NCBI GenBank assembly: GCA_945889545.1
Contig: CAMDCC010000079.1
Span: 1-10,419 of the forward strand
Origin: Bifidobacterium breve
GTDB lineage: Bacteria > Actinomycetota > Acidimicrobiia > IMCC26256 > PALSA-555
Direction: 5' to 3'
Length of the DNA stretch: 10,419 bases
Below the pieces are notes generated by a model, which was not told the origin of the DNA, did no database searches, and saw nothing but the letters and a program-made list of their open reading frames with translations. Position 1 is the first letter of the stretch. Every line of letters starts with the position of its first letter. A program made the translations under genes and the position numbers. Positions 1 through 6,395 of the stretch are shown in pieces.

Positions 1-1467
1 CACATCGGCGACTCGATCTACTACCACACGCCCGGTGACACGCCTGACGCTGTGAGTGGAAGAACGCTCCAGCACAACGGCGACTCGGCCCTTGCGATTG
101 CGCGCTTGTTTGGCAACACGCGTGCCGGTGCGTTCCCGGAACCTTCCGACGCGGTGTGGGTCTCGCTCACCTCGCATGTACTGCTGGTGTACTCGTTGCC
201 GTTCGCGTGGTTCCTCGGTGCCGTCGTGCTCGCGCTCCTCATTGCGATGGTGGTGATCGCGCGCCAACGAGGAGCGCGTTGGAAGGGATTGGGGTACGGC
301 GTGCTGTCGGTGGTGGGCGCCGCGATCGCGGGTGCCGTGCTCGTGACCGTGATGCTCAACCTGATCCGAATGCTGCATCCTGGTACGGACGAGTACCTCC
401 AGAGTTTCAAACCGCAGTACGAGGACCTTCCCGACTCGTCCGCGTATTGGTGGGCCTTCGTCGCCGCGGCGGGCGCCATCTCGGTGGTCGTGTTCAGCTT
501 CGCTCGGCGGTGGTTGACGGCCATCGAGCTGGCCGTGAGCGGCGTGGGGATGATCAGCGTGCTGGCGTTGGTGACCACCGCGTTCGCTCAGCCCATCAGC
601 TACCTCGCGGTGGTCCCGGCGCTCGGCAGCCTCGTGGGGATGTTGATCTGGCTGCTCGTTGGTCGCGGCTCGCTCGACCGAATCGGGTCGACCGTCCTCG
701 TCTCGCTCTGCGCAGTGCCGGCCTTGCTGGTGTACATCGGCATGTTGCGCTTCTCGGCCGTTGCGCGCATCGGGATCTCGGCGTACTTCATTCCCCTCGT
801 GGCGATCCTGCTCGCGTTGCTCATCCCACATCTCGAGACGCTCCGGCAGATCCATCGCTGGCTTGCCCCCAGCGCGCTCGCCCTGGTGAGCGTGGTGCTA
901 CTCGGGTTCGGCGCGGCGACCGTCGACATCGACCCCAGCACGACGCGGCCGCGGCACGTCGACGAGCTTGCGTCGGTTGCCGACTTCGCGCCGGTCGTGT
1001 TCGATCGTGAGGGCGACAGCCCGTGGACCGTCGGTGTCGTCGAGAGCGAATCGGGGCGCACCTGTCTGCAGGCATCGGTGGCAGACGACGAGGAGACGAG
1101 CGACATCGGCTGGTGCCCGGTCCTCGGTGAGCTCGCGCCGCAGCTCGACTACCAGTGGGGTAGAACCGCGACTGGTCGCTGGACACACGCGCCGGGTGCA
1201 CGTGAGAGCGACATCTCCCCGTACCGTCCGGATGCAACGTCGGCGCCGATCCTCTTTGGCACGGTGCGAGACGACGCGGCGTTCGTCCGGGTCGTGGCCG
1301 ACGGCGAGCAGTACGACGCAGCCCCCACGCTCGAGCCCAGCTTCGAGGGCCTGGTGTGGGTGGTGGCTCTCCCCGATGGAACCCGGGACATCGACGAGAT
1401 CCTCATCATTGACGCCGCCGGGGGCGAGACACGTGTCGCCCCCGGCTTCCGGCTCCGCTACTCCTGA
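1..1467 (+). CDS. M28 family zinc metallopeptidase with C-terminal multi-pass membrane domain (5' partial)
   Basis: The reading frame is open from base 1 to the TGA at 1465-1467 (488 visible residues), so the gene begins upstream of the window. The GTG at 52 is internal. The first residues contain YHTPGDTPD (visible residues 8-16) followed by LQHNGDSALAIARLFG. This is the C-terminal signature of M28 aminopeptidases, in which the His of YHTxxDT is normally the last zinc ligand; the other ligands lie off the window. About eight hydrophobic helices follow (roughly residues 59-87, 96-122, 148-167, 172-195, 200-220, 228-250, 257-277, 288-306), then a non-membrane C-terminal domain of about 180 residues. 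A peptidase followed by membrane helices matches the ERMP1/Fxna/Pff1-type branch of M28. The peptidase should lie outside the cytoplasm. Its substrate is unknown. It converges with the CoA transferase gene and is separated from it by a strong hairpin. The family call is secure; the helix count is approximate. Confidence 0.87.
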   Translation, partial: HIGDSIYYHTPGDTPDAVSGRTLQHNGDSALAIARLFGNTRAGAFPEPSDAVWVSLTSHVLLVYSLPFAWFLGAVVLALLIAMVVIARQRGARWKGLGYGVLSVVGAAIAGAVLVTVMLNLIRMLHPGTDEYLQSFKPQYEDLPDSSAYWWAFVAAAGAISVVVFSFARRWLTAIELAVSGVGMISVLALVTTAFAQPISYLAVVPALGSLVGMLIWLLVGRGSLDRIGSTVLVSLCAVPALLVYIGMLRFSAVARIGISAYFIPLVAILLALLIPHLETLRQIHRWLAPSALALVSVVLLGFGAATVDIDPSTTRPRHVDELASVADFAPVVFDREGDSPWTVGVVESESGRTCLQASVADDEETSDIGWCPVLGELAPQLDYQWGRTATGRWTHAPGARESDISPYRPDATSAPILFGTVRDDAAFVRVVADGEQYDAAPTLEPSFEGLVWVVALPDGTRDIDEILIIDAAGGETRVAPGFRLRYS

Positions 1468-1494
1468 CGCCGTCTGCGGCCGCCCTCCCAAACG

Positions 1495-1543
1495 GAGCAA
1501 GTGACGCTGCGCCGTCATATTTACAACGGAGCGTCACTTGCTC
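1495..1543. terminator. 14-bp perfect inverted repeat between convergent genes
   Basis: The arm gagcaagtgacgct (1495-1508) is exactly complementary to agcgtcacttgctc (1530-1543). The 21-base loop is AT-rich for this genome and holds a further 4-bp pairing, ccgt (1512-1515) with acgg (1526-1529). It lies just after the M28 peptidase stop and covers the stop codon (1534-1536) and last codons of the CoA transferase on the other strand. This suits a bidirectional transcription terminator. No T-tract follows on either strand, which is common for actinobacterial hairpins but leaves open that this is a dispersed palindromic repeat. Confidence 0.55.
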
Positions 1544-2652
1544 GGGTCTTGGGGTGCTTCGAGCCAGTCGTGCAGCACTTCGGCGCGATGTTCGTCGAGG
1601 GTGGGGGCGATGCCGCTGTGGAGCCGCTCGAGATCGCCGCGCGCAGCGAGGTGCGGGTCGGCGAGGAGGTCGCGCACGTCGTTGACGGGGGCGATCGGTA
1701 TACGGGCATCGATGAACGCAGCGATCACTTCGTCGCGGTCGTGAGCACCGATCCACTCGGCGACGAGTGCGTCGATCTCGTCGGCGACGGCCACGCGCGC
1801 AGCTGAGGTCTTGTAGCGCTCGAGCTCGGCGGGGGAGTCGTGACCGATGAGCGCGAACACCCGCGACGACTGCCCGTCGGTCGTGCCTGAGACCGCGACC
1901 CAGTGCTCGTCGCGCGTTCGGTACACGTTGCGCGGAGCACCGCCGTGGACTCGACTCCCGGAGCGGCGCGGTGGTTCGGGGCCGGGGTCGTAGGTGGCGA
2001 AGGTCGCGCCCATCACGTGGAGGATCGGGTCGTACATCGTGGCGTCGACGAGACGGCCTTGGCCGTCTGACCCTGGTGACGCGTCGCGGCCCCAGCAGGC
2101 TGCAAGCGCGCCCACCACGCCGCCGAACGCGGTGAGCGTGTCGCCGAGCGCGACCGACGCGAGCACCGGTGGACCGTCGGGCATGCCGGTCATGTGGGCG
2201 AGACCACCGAATGCCTCCGCGAGCGTGCCCGCGCCCGCACGATCCGCGTACGGACCGGTGAGTCCATAACAGCTCACGCTCACCACCACGAGGCGCGGAT
2301 TCACGGCGGCGAGCTCGTCGTAGCCGAGGTGCCAGCGCTCCCGGGTCTTGGCGTCGAGGTTCTCGATCAGCACATCGGCCGAACCGAGGAGTCGCCGGAA
2401 CGTGATGTGATCGGCGTCGGCCACCAGATCGAGCACGATCGAGCGTTTGCGCCGCCCGACCCAGTTCCAGTTGCGCGACACGCCGTCGCGCAGCATGCCC
2501 ATCTGGCGCATCGGGTCGCCGGTCGGCGGTTCCACCTTCACGACGTCGGCACCGAGATCGGCCAACATCGCCCCGATCTGCGGAGCGGCGTAGAAGGTGG
2601 CGACTTCGAGGACGCGCAGCCCTGTGAGCGGACCGCGCGCGGGCTGGGCCAG
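1534..2652 (-). CDS. CaiB/BaiF family (type III) CoA transferase
   Basis: Family III CoA transferases move CoA between carboxylic acids through an aspartyl-CoA thioester, or act as racemases in related members. Read from the CTG at 2652 the protein has 372 residues, close to the usual 370-400. It opens with the family's typical N-terminus, LTGLRVLEVATFYAAPQIG (residues 9-27), then ADLGADVVKVEPPTGDPMR (31-49), the YGLTGPYADRAG loop (129-140), and GQGRLVDATMYDP (197-209). Asp208 in MYDP aligns with the catalytic aspartate of formyl-CoA transferase. No ATG, GTG or TTG is available in frame at the expected start. The frame is open back through the cupin gene to a GTG at 2910, but that stretch is Arg-rich shadow translation. 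CTG 2652 lies 2 bases after the cupin stop and 6 bases after AAGGA, so it is my choice. It is co-transcribed with the cupin gene. Substrate is unknown; an acyl-CoA from lipid or terpenoid catabolism is plausible. Confidence 0.9.
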   Translation of the reverse strand: MAQPARGPLTGLRVLEVATFYAAPQIGAMLADLGADVVKVEPPTGDPMRQMGMLRDGVSRNWNWVGRRKRSIVLDLVADADHITFRRLLGSADVLIENLDAKTRERWHLGYDELAAVNPRLVVVSVSCYGLTGPYADRAGAGTLAEAFGGLAHMTGMPDGPPVLASVALGDTLTAFGGVVGALAACWGRDASPGSDGQGRLVDATMYDPILHVMGATFATYDPGPEPPRRSGSRVHGGAPRNVYRTRDEHWVAVSGTTDGQSSRVFALIGHDSPAELERYKTSAARVAVADEIDALVAEWIGAHDRDEVIAAFIDARIPIAPVNDVRDLLADPHLAARGDLERLHSGIAPTLDEHRAEVLHDWLEAPQDPSK

Positions 2653-2654
2653 CG

Positions 2655-2975
2655 CTAGTCCTTGAGCTCGACGAGGATCTCGCGGTACGGCTTCTTGCCC
2701 GTGTTCTTGGCGGTCTCCACGCCGCCCTTCTTCGTATAGAAGACGTTGCCGTACACCACGTCGCCCTCCACCGTGCCGGGTGGGTACTCGCCGTGAGTGT
2801 CTTCTTCGAAGATCCCGGCGATCTTGTCGCCGTCGAGCTGGATGAGCAGGTAGTCGTGGTGGTGCTCGTGCAGGTCTGACGCTTCGCCCGGCTCGAGCGC
2901 GAGCTCCCACACCTTCACGCGGTCGTTCTCGAAGAGCACCTTCGTGGCCACATCTCCCAACGTGCGCTCAGTCAT
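2655..2975 (-). CDS. small single-domain cupin protein
   Basis: This 106-residue protein is one beta-barrel cupin. Residues 29-50 carry PGEASDLHEHHHDYLLIQLDG, the cupin motif 1 type with His36, His38, His39 and His40 as possible metal ligands, followed by a Gly-containing turn and a second half (GTVEGDVVYGNVFY, 67-80). The ATG at 2975 is preferred over an in-frame start at 3014 because GGAGG lies 9 bases upstream of it and the 13 extra residues do not look like protein. It is the first gene of a two-gene unit with the CoA transferase; its stop TAG (2655-2657) almost abuts the CTG start of that gene. The sequence resembles small cupins placed beside catabolic enzymes (the BauB-like group), whose activity is mostly unproven; it may be a metal-dependent isomerase, dioxygenase or sensor. 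The fold is fairly sure, the function is not. Confidence 0.85.
   Translation of the reverse strand: MTERTLGDVATKVLFENDRVKVWELALEPGEASDLHEHHHDYLLIQLDGDKIAGIFEEDTHGEYPPGTVEGDVVYGNVFYTKKGGVETAKNTGKKPYREILVELKD
2659..2663 (-). promoter_or_regulatory. ribosome binding site supporting a CTG start of the CoA transferase
   Basis: On the minus strand AAGGA (2663 down to 2659) lies within the last two codons of the cupin gene. Six bases (CTAGCG, containing the cupin stop) separate it from CTG at 2652-2650. Spacing and sequence fit a Shine-Dalgarno site, and this decides the start in the absence of ATG, GTG or TTG. The next in-frame CTG (2619) lies inside the conserved GLRVLE motif and is too late. Confidence 0.5.
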
Positions 2976-2982
2976 GGTGCAT

Positions 2983-2989
2983 CCCCTCC
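2983..2989 (-). promoter_or_regulatory. ribosome binding site of the cupin gene
   Basis: GGAGGGG on the minus strand, with GGAGG ending 9 bases before the ATG at 2975. This is the strongest Shine-Dalgarno match in the window and fixes the start at 2975 rather than at the in-frame start at 3014. Confidence 0.65.
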
Positions 2990-3011
2990 GCTCTCCAGGT
3001 GACGACATCGC

Positions 3012-3043
3012 CAAGAAGCGACACTGTCAAGAAGCGACACTGT
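3012..3043. repeat. two exact tandem copies of a 16-bp unit, likely an operator
   Basis: The unit caagaagcgacactgt occurs at 3012-3027 and again at 3028-3043 without a mismatch. Each copy contains GACACTGT(C/A), a near-palindrome of GACA/TGTC, so centre-to-centre spacing is 16 bp, about one and a half helical turns. It lies 37-68 bases upstream of the cupin start and 57-88 bases upstream of the divergent secreted-protein gene. On the minus strand the junction of the copies makes TTGACA (3030-3025), a perfect -35 hexamer, although I see no good -10 at the right distance. A repressor site controlling the cupin/CoA transferase operon is the likely reading. The regulator is not in the window. Confidence 0.6.
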
Positions 3044-3087
3044 AGGAGGCGAGGCCGTGGCGTGCGGGCCGCGCACGCGTGCTCCCG

Positions 3088-3093
3088 TACGAT
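3088..3093 (+). promoter_or_regulatory. -10 element of a probable leaderless transcript
   Basis: TACGAT (TANNNT type) followed by six bases, GGCGCC, and then the ATG at 3100. This places the transcription start on or next to the A of the start codon, the usual layout of leaderless actinobacterial genes. There is no Shine-Dalgarno site before the ATG, which agrees. It supports 3100 rather than an in-frame start at 3079. Confidence 0.5.
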
Positions 3094-3099
3094 GGCGCC

Positions 3100-4140
3100 A
3101 TGCTCATCCGTCGCCGTGCTGCCTTGTTGGCGCTCGCGGCAGGGATCAGCGCCAGCGTCATGGTCACGGCCGCACCAGCGCCCGCGGGCGAGCTCGTGCT
3201 GCCGCCCACGCAGTCCGCGGCTGAGCGCATCGTCGACGAATACAACGCAAAGAACGATGCGAACAACGCCAGTCTCGACATCGAAGGTCAGGCTGCGATC
3301 GAGGGCGCGCCGATCAAGACGATCGACGACGTTGCGTACCACGAGGCATTCGGCCGGGGAGAGACCAGGCTCGGCGAAGGCGCCGACATCCGGGATATCA
3401 GTGACATCAGTGTGTTCGTGCCCGACCAGTCGAGCTACCCGCTCACGTTCCTGGCGTTCGAGCGCTTCGCCTCGCCGGACGGATCCAGTGTGAACGAGCA
3501 GTTCCTCGTGTTCGCGAAGACCAGCTCCGACTCGCCGTGGAAGGTGACGCACGCGGCGTCGTTGCTGCCCGACGCCATCGTGCCCGACGTAGCCACCGAT
3601 GAACACGGGCTGGCCACGCTGGTCAAGGGCAAGCTCGCGTCGAAGCTCCAGGTCAATCCCACGAAGCTGTCACCCAAGCTTGCGAGGTTGTGGCAGGACT
3701 CCGCCGAGGGCGTACCGATCGCCAAGCCATTCGAACCCGGGCTGCTGACTACCGACGCGGGTGCCGTGTTCCTCAACGAGCTTGAACAGCTCCCGATCAA
3801 CGAGTCGCGGGTCGACTTCAAGTTTCGCTCCACCGAGACCCAACCGCTGTGCTTTGCAACCGACGCCGCCGGCGCACTGTGCTTCTTCGTCATCAACTAT
3901 CGGGCCACGCTCGACCCCGTGAGCGGGATCTACGTGCAAGACGATTCGCGCGTGACGCTGACCGGCCTGGTCGTTCCAGGTGAGTACGGCGGCGCGATCT
4001 TCGAACGGACCGCGCTCGTACTTGCTGCGGTACCGAAGCGCTCGAACCTCGCACGCGTCGACGTGATTGGCTTCTACAACGGTCTGGTTGCGGCTCAAGG
4101 CACCCCGAAAGGAGTAAACGTCCCCGGCGATGCGGTCTAG
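3100..4140 (+). CDS. secreted protein of unknown function
   Basis: This 346-residue protein begins with a clear Sec signal peptide: an RRR n-region (4-6), a hydrophobic core (7-25) and a probable cut after Ala29 in APAPA-GE. There is no lipobox Cys and no later membrane segment, so it should be exported. The mature N-terminus (about 35-85) has the pattern SAAERIVDEYNAKNDANNA, then an acidic stretch and DDVAYHEAFGRG; PWKVTHAASLLPD follows near 146-158. This arrangement recalls the actinobacterial secreted/lipoprotein family DUF8094, but that is from memory and weak. The only two cysteines, Cys251 and Cys261, are spaced to form a disulfide. The ATG at 3100 is chosen for the signal peptide and the -10 hexamer at 3088. 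The gene is divergent from the cupin operon and ends 9 bases before the stop of the convergent oxidoreductase gene. No enzymatic motif is visible. Confidence 0.85.
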   Translation: MLIRRRAALLALAAGISASVMVTAAPAPAGELVLPPTQSAAERIVDEYNAKNDANNASLDIEGQAAIEGAPIKTIDDVAYHEAFGRGETRLGEGADIRDISDISVFVPDQSSYPLTFLAFERFASPDGSSVNEQFLVFAKTSSDSPWKVTHAASLLPDAIVPDVATDEHGLATLVKGKLASKLQVNPTKLSPKLARLWQDSAEGVPIAKPFEPGLLTTDAGAVFLNELEQLPINESRVDFKFRSTETQPLCFATDAAGALCFFVINYRATLDPVSGIYVQDDSRVTLTGLVVPGEYGGAIFERTALVLAAVPKRSNLARVDVIGFYNGLVAAQGTPKGVNVPGDAV

Positions 4141-4149
4141 AGCTCTGGT

Positions 4150-5040
4150 CTAGAGAGAGGCGGCGGCGTCCACGTACGCATCGCCGAGCTCGCCTAGCGT
4201 GCTTCGAGCACCATCCACGTCGAACGCGAACGCGGTGAGCACGAGCTGGTCCACACCCGCGTCGCGGTATGCGCTGAGGTGCGACGGATCCGCTGGCTTG
4301 AGGTATGGGCACACCGTCACGTCGATGTCGCTCAGCGATCGACCGTGCTCCGAGAGGAATCCACTCAGTCGCTCCACTGACGCGGCCGCGGTGTCGGGCA
4401 GGTGGTTGAAGCCGTGCCAGCCGTCGCCGAGCTCGGCGACGCGCCGTAACGCCGCGTCGGTCTCGCCGCCGAAGTAGATCGGTGGGCCGCCGGCCTGGAG
4501 CGGCTTGGGGAACATCCGGCACGACGGGAGCGTGTAGAGATCGCCGTCGTACGACGACACCTCGTCGCGCCAGAGTGTGCGCATGACGCCGAGGTATTCA
4601 CGCGTGCGTTGCGCGCGCTTCTCGAACGGCTCGTTGAGCGCCGCGAACTCCTCACGCAGCCAGCCGATGCCCACGCCGAAGTCGAGCCGGCCGCCGGAGA
4701 GCCAGTCGATCGTGGACACAGACTTCGCGGTGTACACAGGATTGCGCTGCGGCACGAGGCAGACCGCAGTGCCGAGACGGATGCGCTCGGTGGTCGACGC
4801 AAGGAAGGCGAGCGTGCTGAACAGCTCGAGCATCCCGGAGTCGGCGGGGATCCCGAGGCGTCCGTCGTCGGAGTAGGGGTACTTCGACGAGTACTCGTCG
4901 ACGAACACCACGTGCTCGCCGATCCACAGCGAGTCGAAGCCGGCGTCCTCGGCCGCAGCGGCATAGGCCACGAGGAACTCCGGGGTCGCGACGGGGCTCA
5001 CACTCGGCAGAAAGAGGCCCATGCGCACGGGATCGAACAT
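4150..5040 (-). CDS. luciferase-like (LLM) F420-dependent oxidoreductase
   Basis: This 296-residue protein has the (beta/alpha)8 luciferase-like fold features: a first strand MGLFLPSV (7-14), AAAAEDAGFDSLWIGEHVVF (27-46), RIRLGTAVCLVPQRNPVYTAK (86-106), then the SGGRLDFGVGIGWLREEF core (115-132), and GGPPIYFGGETDAALRRVAELGDGW (184-208). This order is typical of the TIGR03619 group, which uses coenzyme F420 rather than FMN; cofactor choice is inferred from family only. Such enzymes oxidise or reduce alcohols, ketones and enones in actinobacteria. The start may be the ATG at 5040 or the GTG at 5028; the latter gives a tighter N-terminus (MRMGLFLP) and lies 7 bases after TATGTT. It is divergent from the P450 gene with 9 bases between the starts, so joint control is likely. 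The stop is 9 bases from that of the convergent secreted-protein gene. Confidence 0.9.
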   Translation of the reverse strand: MFDPVRMGLFLPSVSPVATPEFLVAYAAAAEDAGFDSLWIGEHVVFVDEYSSKYPYSDDGRLGIPADSGMLELFSTLAFLASTTERIRLGTAVCLVPQRNPVYTAKSVSTIDWLSGGRLDFGVGIGWLREEFAALNEPFEKRAQRTREYLGVMRTLWRDEVSSYDGDLYTLPSCRMFPKPLQAGGPPIYFGGETDAALRRVAELGDGWHGFNHLPDTAAASVERLSGFLSEHGRSLSDIDVTVCPYLKPADPSHLSAYRDAGVDQLVLTAFAFDVDGARSTLGELGDAYVDAAASL

Positions 5041-5045
5041 ACTCT
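5036..5045. promoter_or_regulatory. overlapping, opposite -10 elements shared by the oxidoreductase and P450 genes
   Basis: The sequence AACATACTCT can be read as -10 hexamers in both directions. On the plus strand CATACT (5038-5043) lies six bases before the P450 ATG at 5050. On the minus strand TATGTT (5041-5036) lies seven bases before GTG 5028 of the oxidoreductase. Both fit leaderless spacing, and neither gene has a convincing Shine-Dalgarno site. The plus-strand hexamer includes the complement of the oxidoreductase's alternative ATG. Confidence 0.4.
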
Positions 5046-5049
5046 CGCA

Positions 5050-6318
5050 ATGGCCACAGCCCCCTCACTCACGCCAGCCGACCTCCCGCTAGGAGTGGAC
5101 CTCACCGATCCGTGCACGTTCGCCGACGGGATCCCGCACGAGGTGTTCGCCCGACTGCGGAGCGAGGCACCGGTGGTGTGGCACCCGGAGCGGCCCGATG
5201 GGCCGGGCAAAGGTGCCGGGTTCTGGAGCGTGACCCGCCACCACGACGTGGTGGAGGTGAACCGCGACGCGCCGGCGATGTCGAGTGCGCGCGCAGGGAA
5301 CATGATCTTCGACACCCAAGGGATCCAGGGTTCCGACGAGTCGCGGATGCTCGTGCACATGGACCCGCCGCAGCACACCCGCTTCCGACTTCTCGTGAAC
5401 CGCGGCTTCACCCCCCGCATGATCGGTCGGCTCGAGGATTTCATGGTCGAAGTCTCGACCCGCACTCTCGACCGGGTGGTCGATCGTGGTGAGGCCGACC
5501 TTGTGGAGGACATCGCGGCTGAGCTCCCGATCCAGGTGATCGCGCAGCTCATGGGCGTCGGTGAGGAGGATCGGCCCAAGGTGTTTGACCTGAGCAATCG
5601 GTTGATCGGCTTCGACGACCCCGAGCTCGGTGGCGACGGCGTGCTCTCAGCGCAGAAAGCCGGCGCCGAGATGTATGAGATCGCCAATCGCGTGGGCAAG
5701 CACAAGCGCGCGGCGCTCGACGCGGGCGAACCACCTGCCGACATCGCTGGTGTGCTGCTCCAAGCCGAGGTCGACGGTGAGCGACTGACCGAGCTCGAGT
5801 ACGACATGTTCTTCCTGTTGCTCACCGTTGCCGGGAACGAGACCACTCGCACCGCGATCGCACAGGGGATGCTCGCGTTTATGAATCATCCCGATCAGTG
5901 GGACCGGCTGCGTAACGACCGCTCACTGCTCCCGACCGCGGTCGACGAGATCTTGCGCTACTCCACACCGATCATGAACTTCCGTCGCACGGTGATGGGC
6001 GACGGAGAGATTGGTGGTCAAGCGGTGAAGGACGGCGAGAAGGTCGTCATCTGGTACGCATCAGCGAACTTCGACGAGGACGTGTTCACCGATCCACTGA
6101 CATTCGACGTGGGGCGAACACCGAACGAGCACGTCACGTTTGGCGGCGGCGGCCCCCATTTCTGCCTGGGCGCGAATCTCGCGCGCCTCGAGCTGCGAGT
6201 GATGTTCGACCACCTGCTCGACCGCTTGCCGCTCCCCGAGCTCGCCGGCCCGGTCGACCGGCTGCACTCCAACTTCAACCACGGCCTGAAGCGCATGCCT
6301 GTGCGCTGGAAGGCCTGA
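5050..6318 (+). CDS. cytochrome P450, CYP125/CYP142/CYP124-like
   Basis: The 422-residue length is normal for a soluble bacterial P450. The landmarks are all present: the C-helix region HMDPPQHTRFR (103-113), the I-helix oxygen-activation motif AGNETT (261-266), the K-helix ExxR as Glu300-Ile-Leu-Arg303, and the haem loop FGGGGPHFCLG (364-374) with Cys372 as the haem thiolate. The stretch after the K-helix, PIMNFRRTVMGDGEIGG (307-323), and YASANFDEDVFTDP (336-349) resemble CYP125, CYP142 and CYP124, which hydroxylate the end of the cholesterol side chain or methyl-branched lipids. A sterol, terpenoid or branched lipid is therefore a reasonable substrate. The ATG at 5050 is chosen because upstream in-frame sequence is antisense to the oxidoreductase and the family begins here. 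No ferredoxin gene is in the window. A hairpin follows 25 bases after the stop. Confidence 0.96.
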   Translation: MATAPSLTPADLPLGVDLTDPCTFADGIPHEVFARLRSEAPVVWHPERPDGPGKGAGFWSVTRHHDVVEVNRDAPAMSSARAGNMIFDTQGIQGSDESRMLVHMDPPQHTRFRLLVNRGFTPRMIGRLEDFMVEVSTRTLDRVVDRGEADLVEDIAAELPIQVIAQLMGVGEEDRPKVFDLSNRLIGFDDPELGGDGVLSAQKAGAEMYEIANRVGKHKRAALDAGEPPADIAGVLLQAEVDGERLTELEYDMFFLLLTVAGNETTRTAIAQGMLAFMNHPDQWDRLRNDRSLLPTAVDEILRYSTPIMNFRRTVMGDGEIGGQAVKDGEKVVIWYASANFDEDVFTDPLTFDVGRTPNEHVTFGGGGPHFCLGANLARLELRVMFDHLLDRLPLPELAGPVDRLHSNFNHGLKRMPVRWKA

Positions 6319-6342
6319 CCCACGGATCAGTCACCCGAATCG

Positions 6343-6395
6343 GGATTCTCGGCACGTTCAAGGCGTCCATGTGTCGTTCAGCGTGCCGAGAATCC
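6343..6395. terminator. 14-bp perfect inverted repeat between convergent genes
   Basis: The arm ggattctcggcacg (6343-6356) pairs perfectly with cgtgccgagaatcc (6382-6395) around a 25-base loop; a T-G and a T-A pair can extend the stem inward. It begins 25 bases after the P450 stop. On the minus strand it covers the stop codon (6358-6360) and last 12 codons of the small membrane protein gene. It probably ends transcription from both sides. There is no T-tract after either arm. The layout copies that of the hairpin at 1495-1543. Confidence 0.6.

Noticed and set aside
898..1518. Open frame on the minus strand opposite the 3' end of the peptidase gene.
   Set aside because: Shadow frame of a gene with a clear membrane domain; no ribosome binding site or recognisable domain.
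2653..2910. N-terminal extension of the CoA transferase to a GTG at 2910.
   Set aside because: It covers the cupin gene in another frame, is rich in Arg and Pro, and has no domain match. The conserved N-terminus begins after 2652.
3025..3030. TTGACA as the -35 of a standard cupin promoter.
   Set aside because: The hexamer is perfect, but no -10 resembling TATAAT or TANNNT lies 16-18 bases downstream. It is kept only as a comment on the repeat.
4109..4132. AAAGGAG followed by ATG 4130 near the end of the secreted-protein gene, resembling a start site for a further gene.
   Set aside because: The spacing is too long (about 14 bases) and the following sequence runs into the opposite-strand oxidoreductase gene with no credible product.
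4609..5049. Open in-frame extension of the P450 gene upstream over the whole first half of the oxidoreductase gene.
   Set aside because: It is antisense to a well-conserved gene, is Arg/Glu/His-rich shadow translation, and the P450 family N-terminus begins at 5050.
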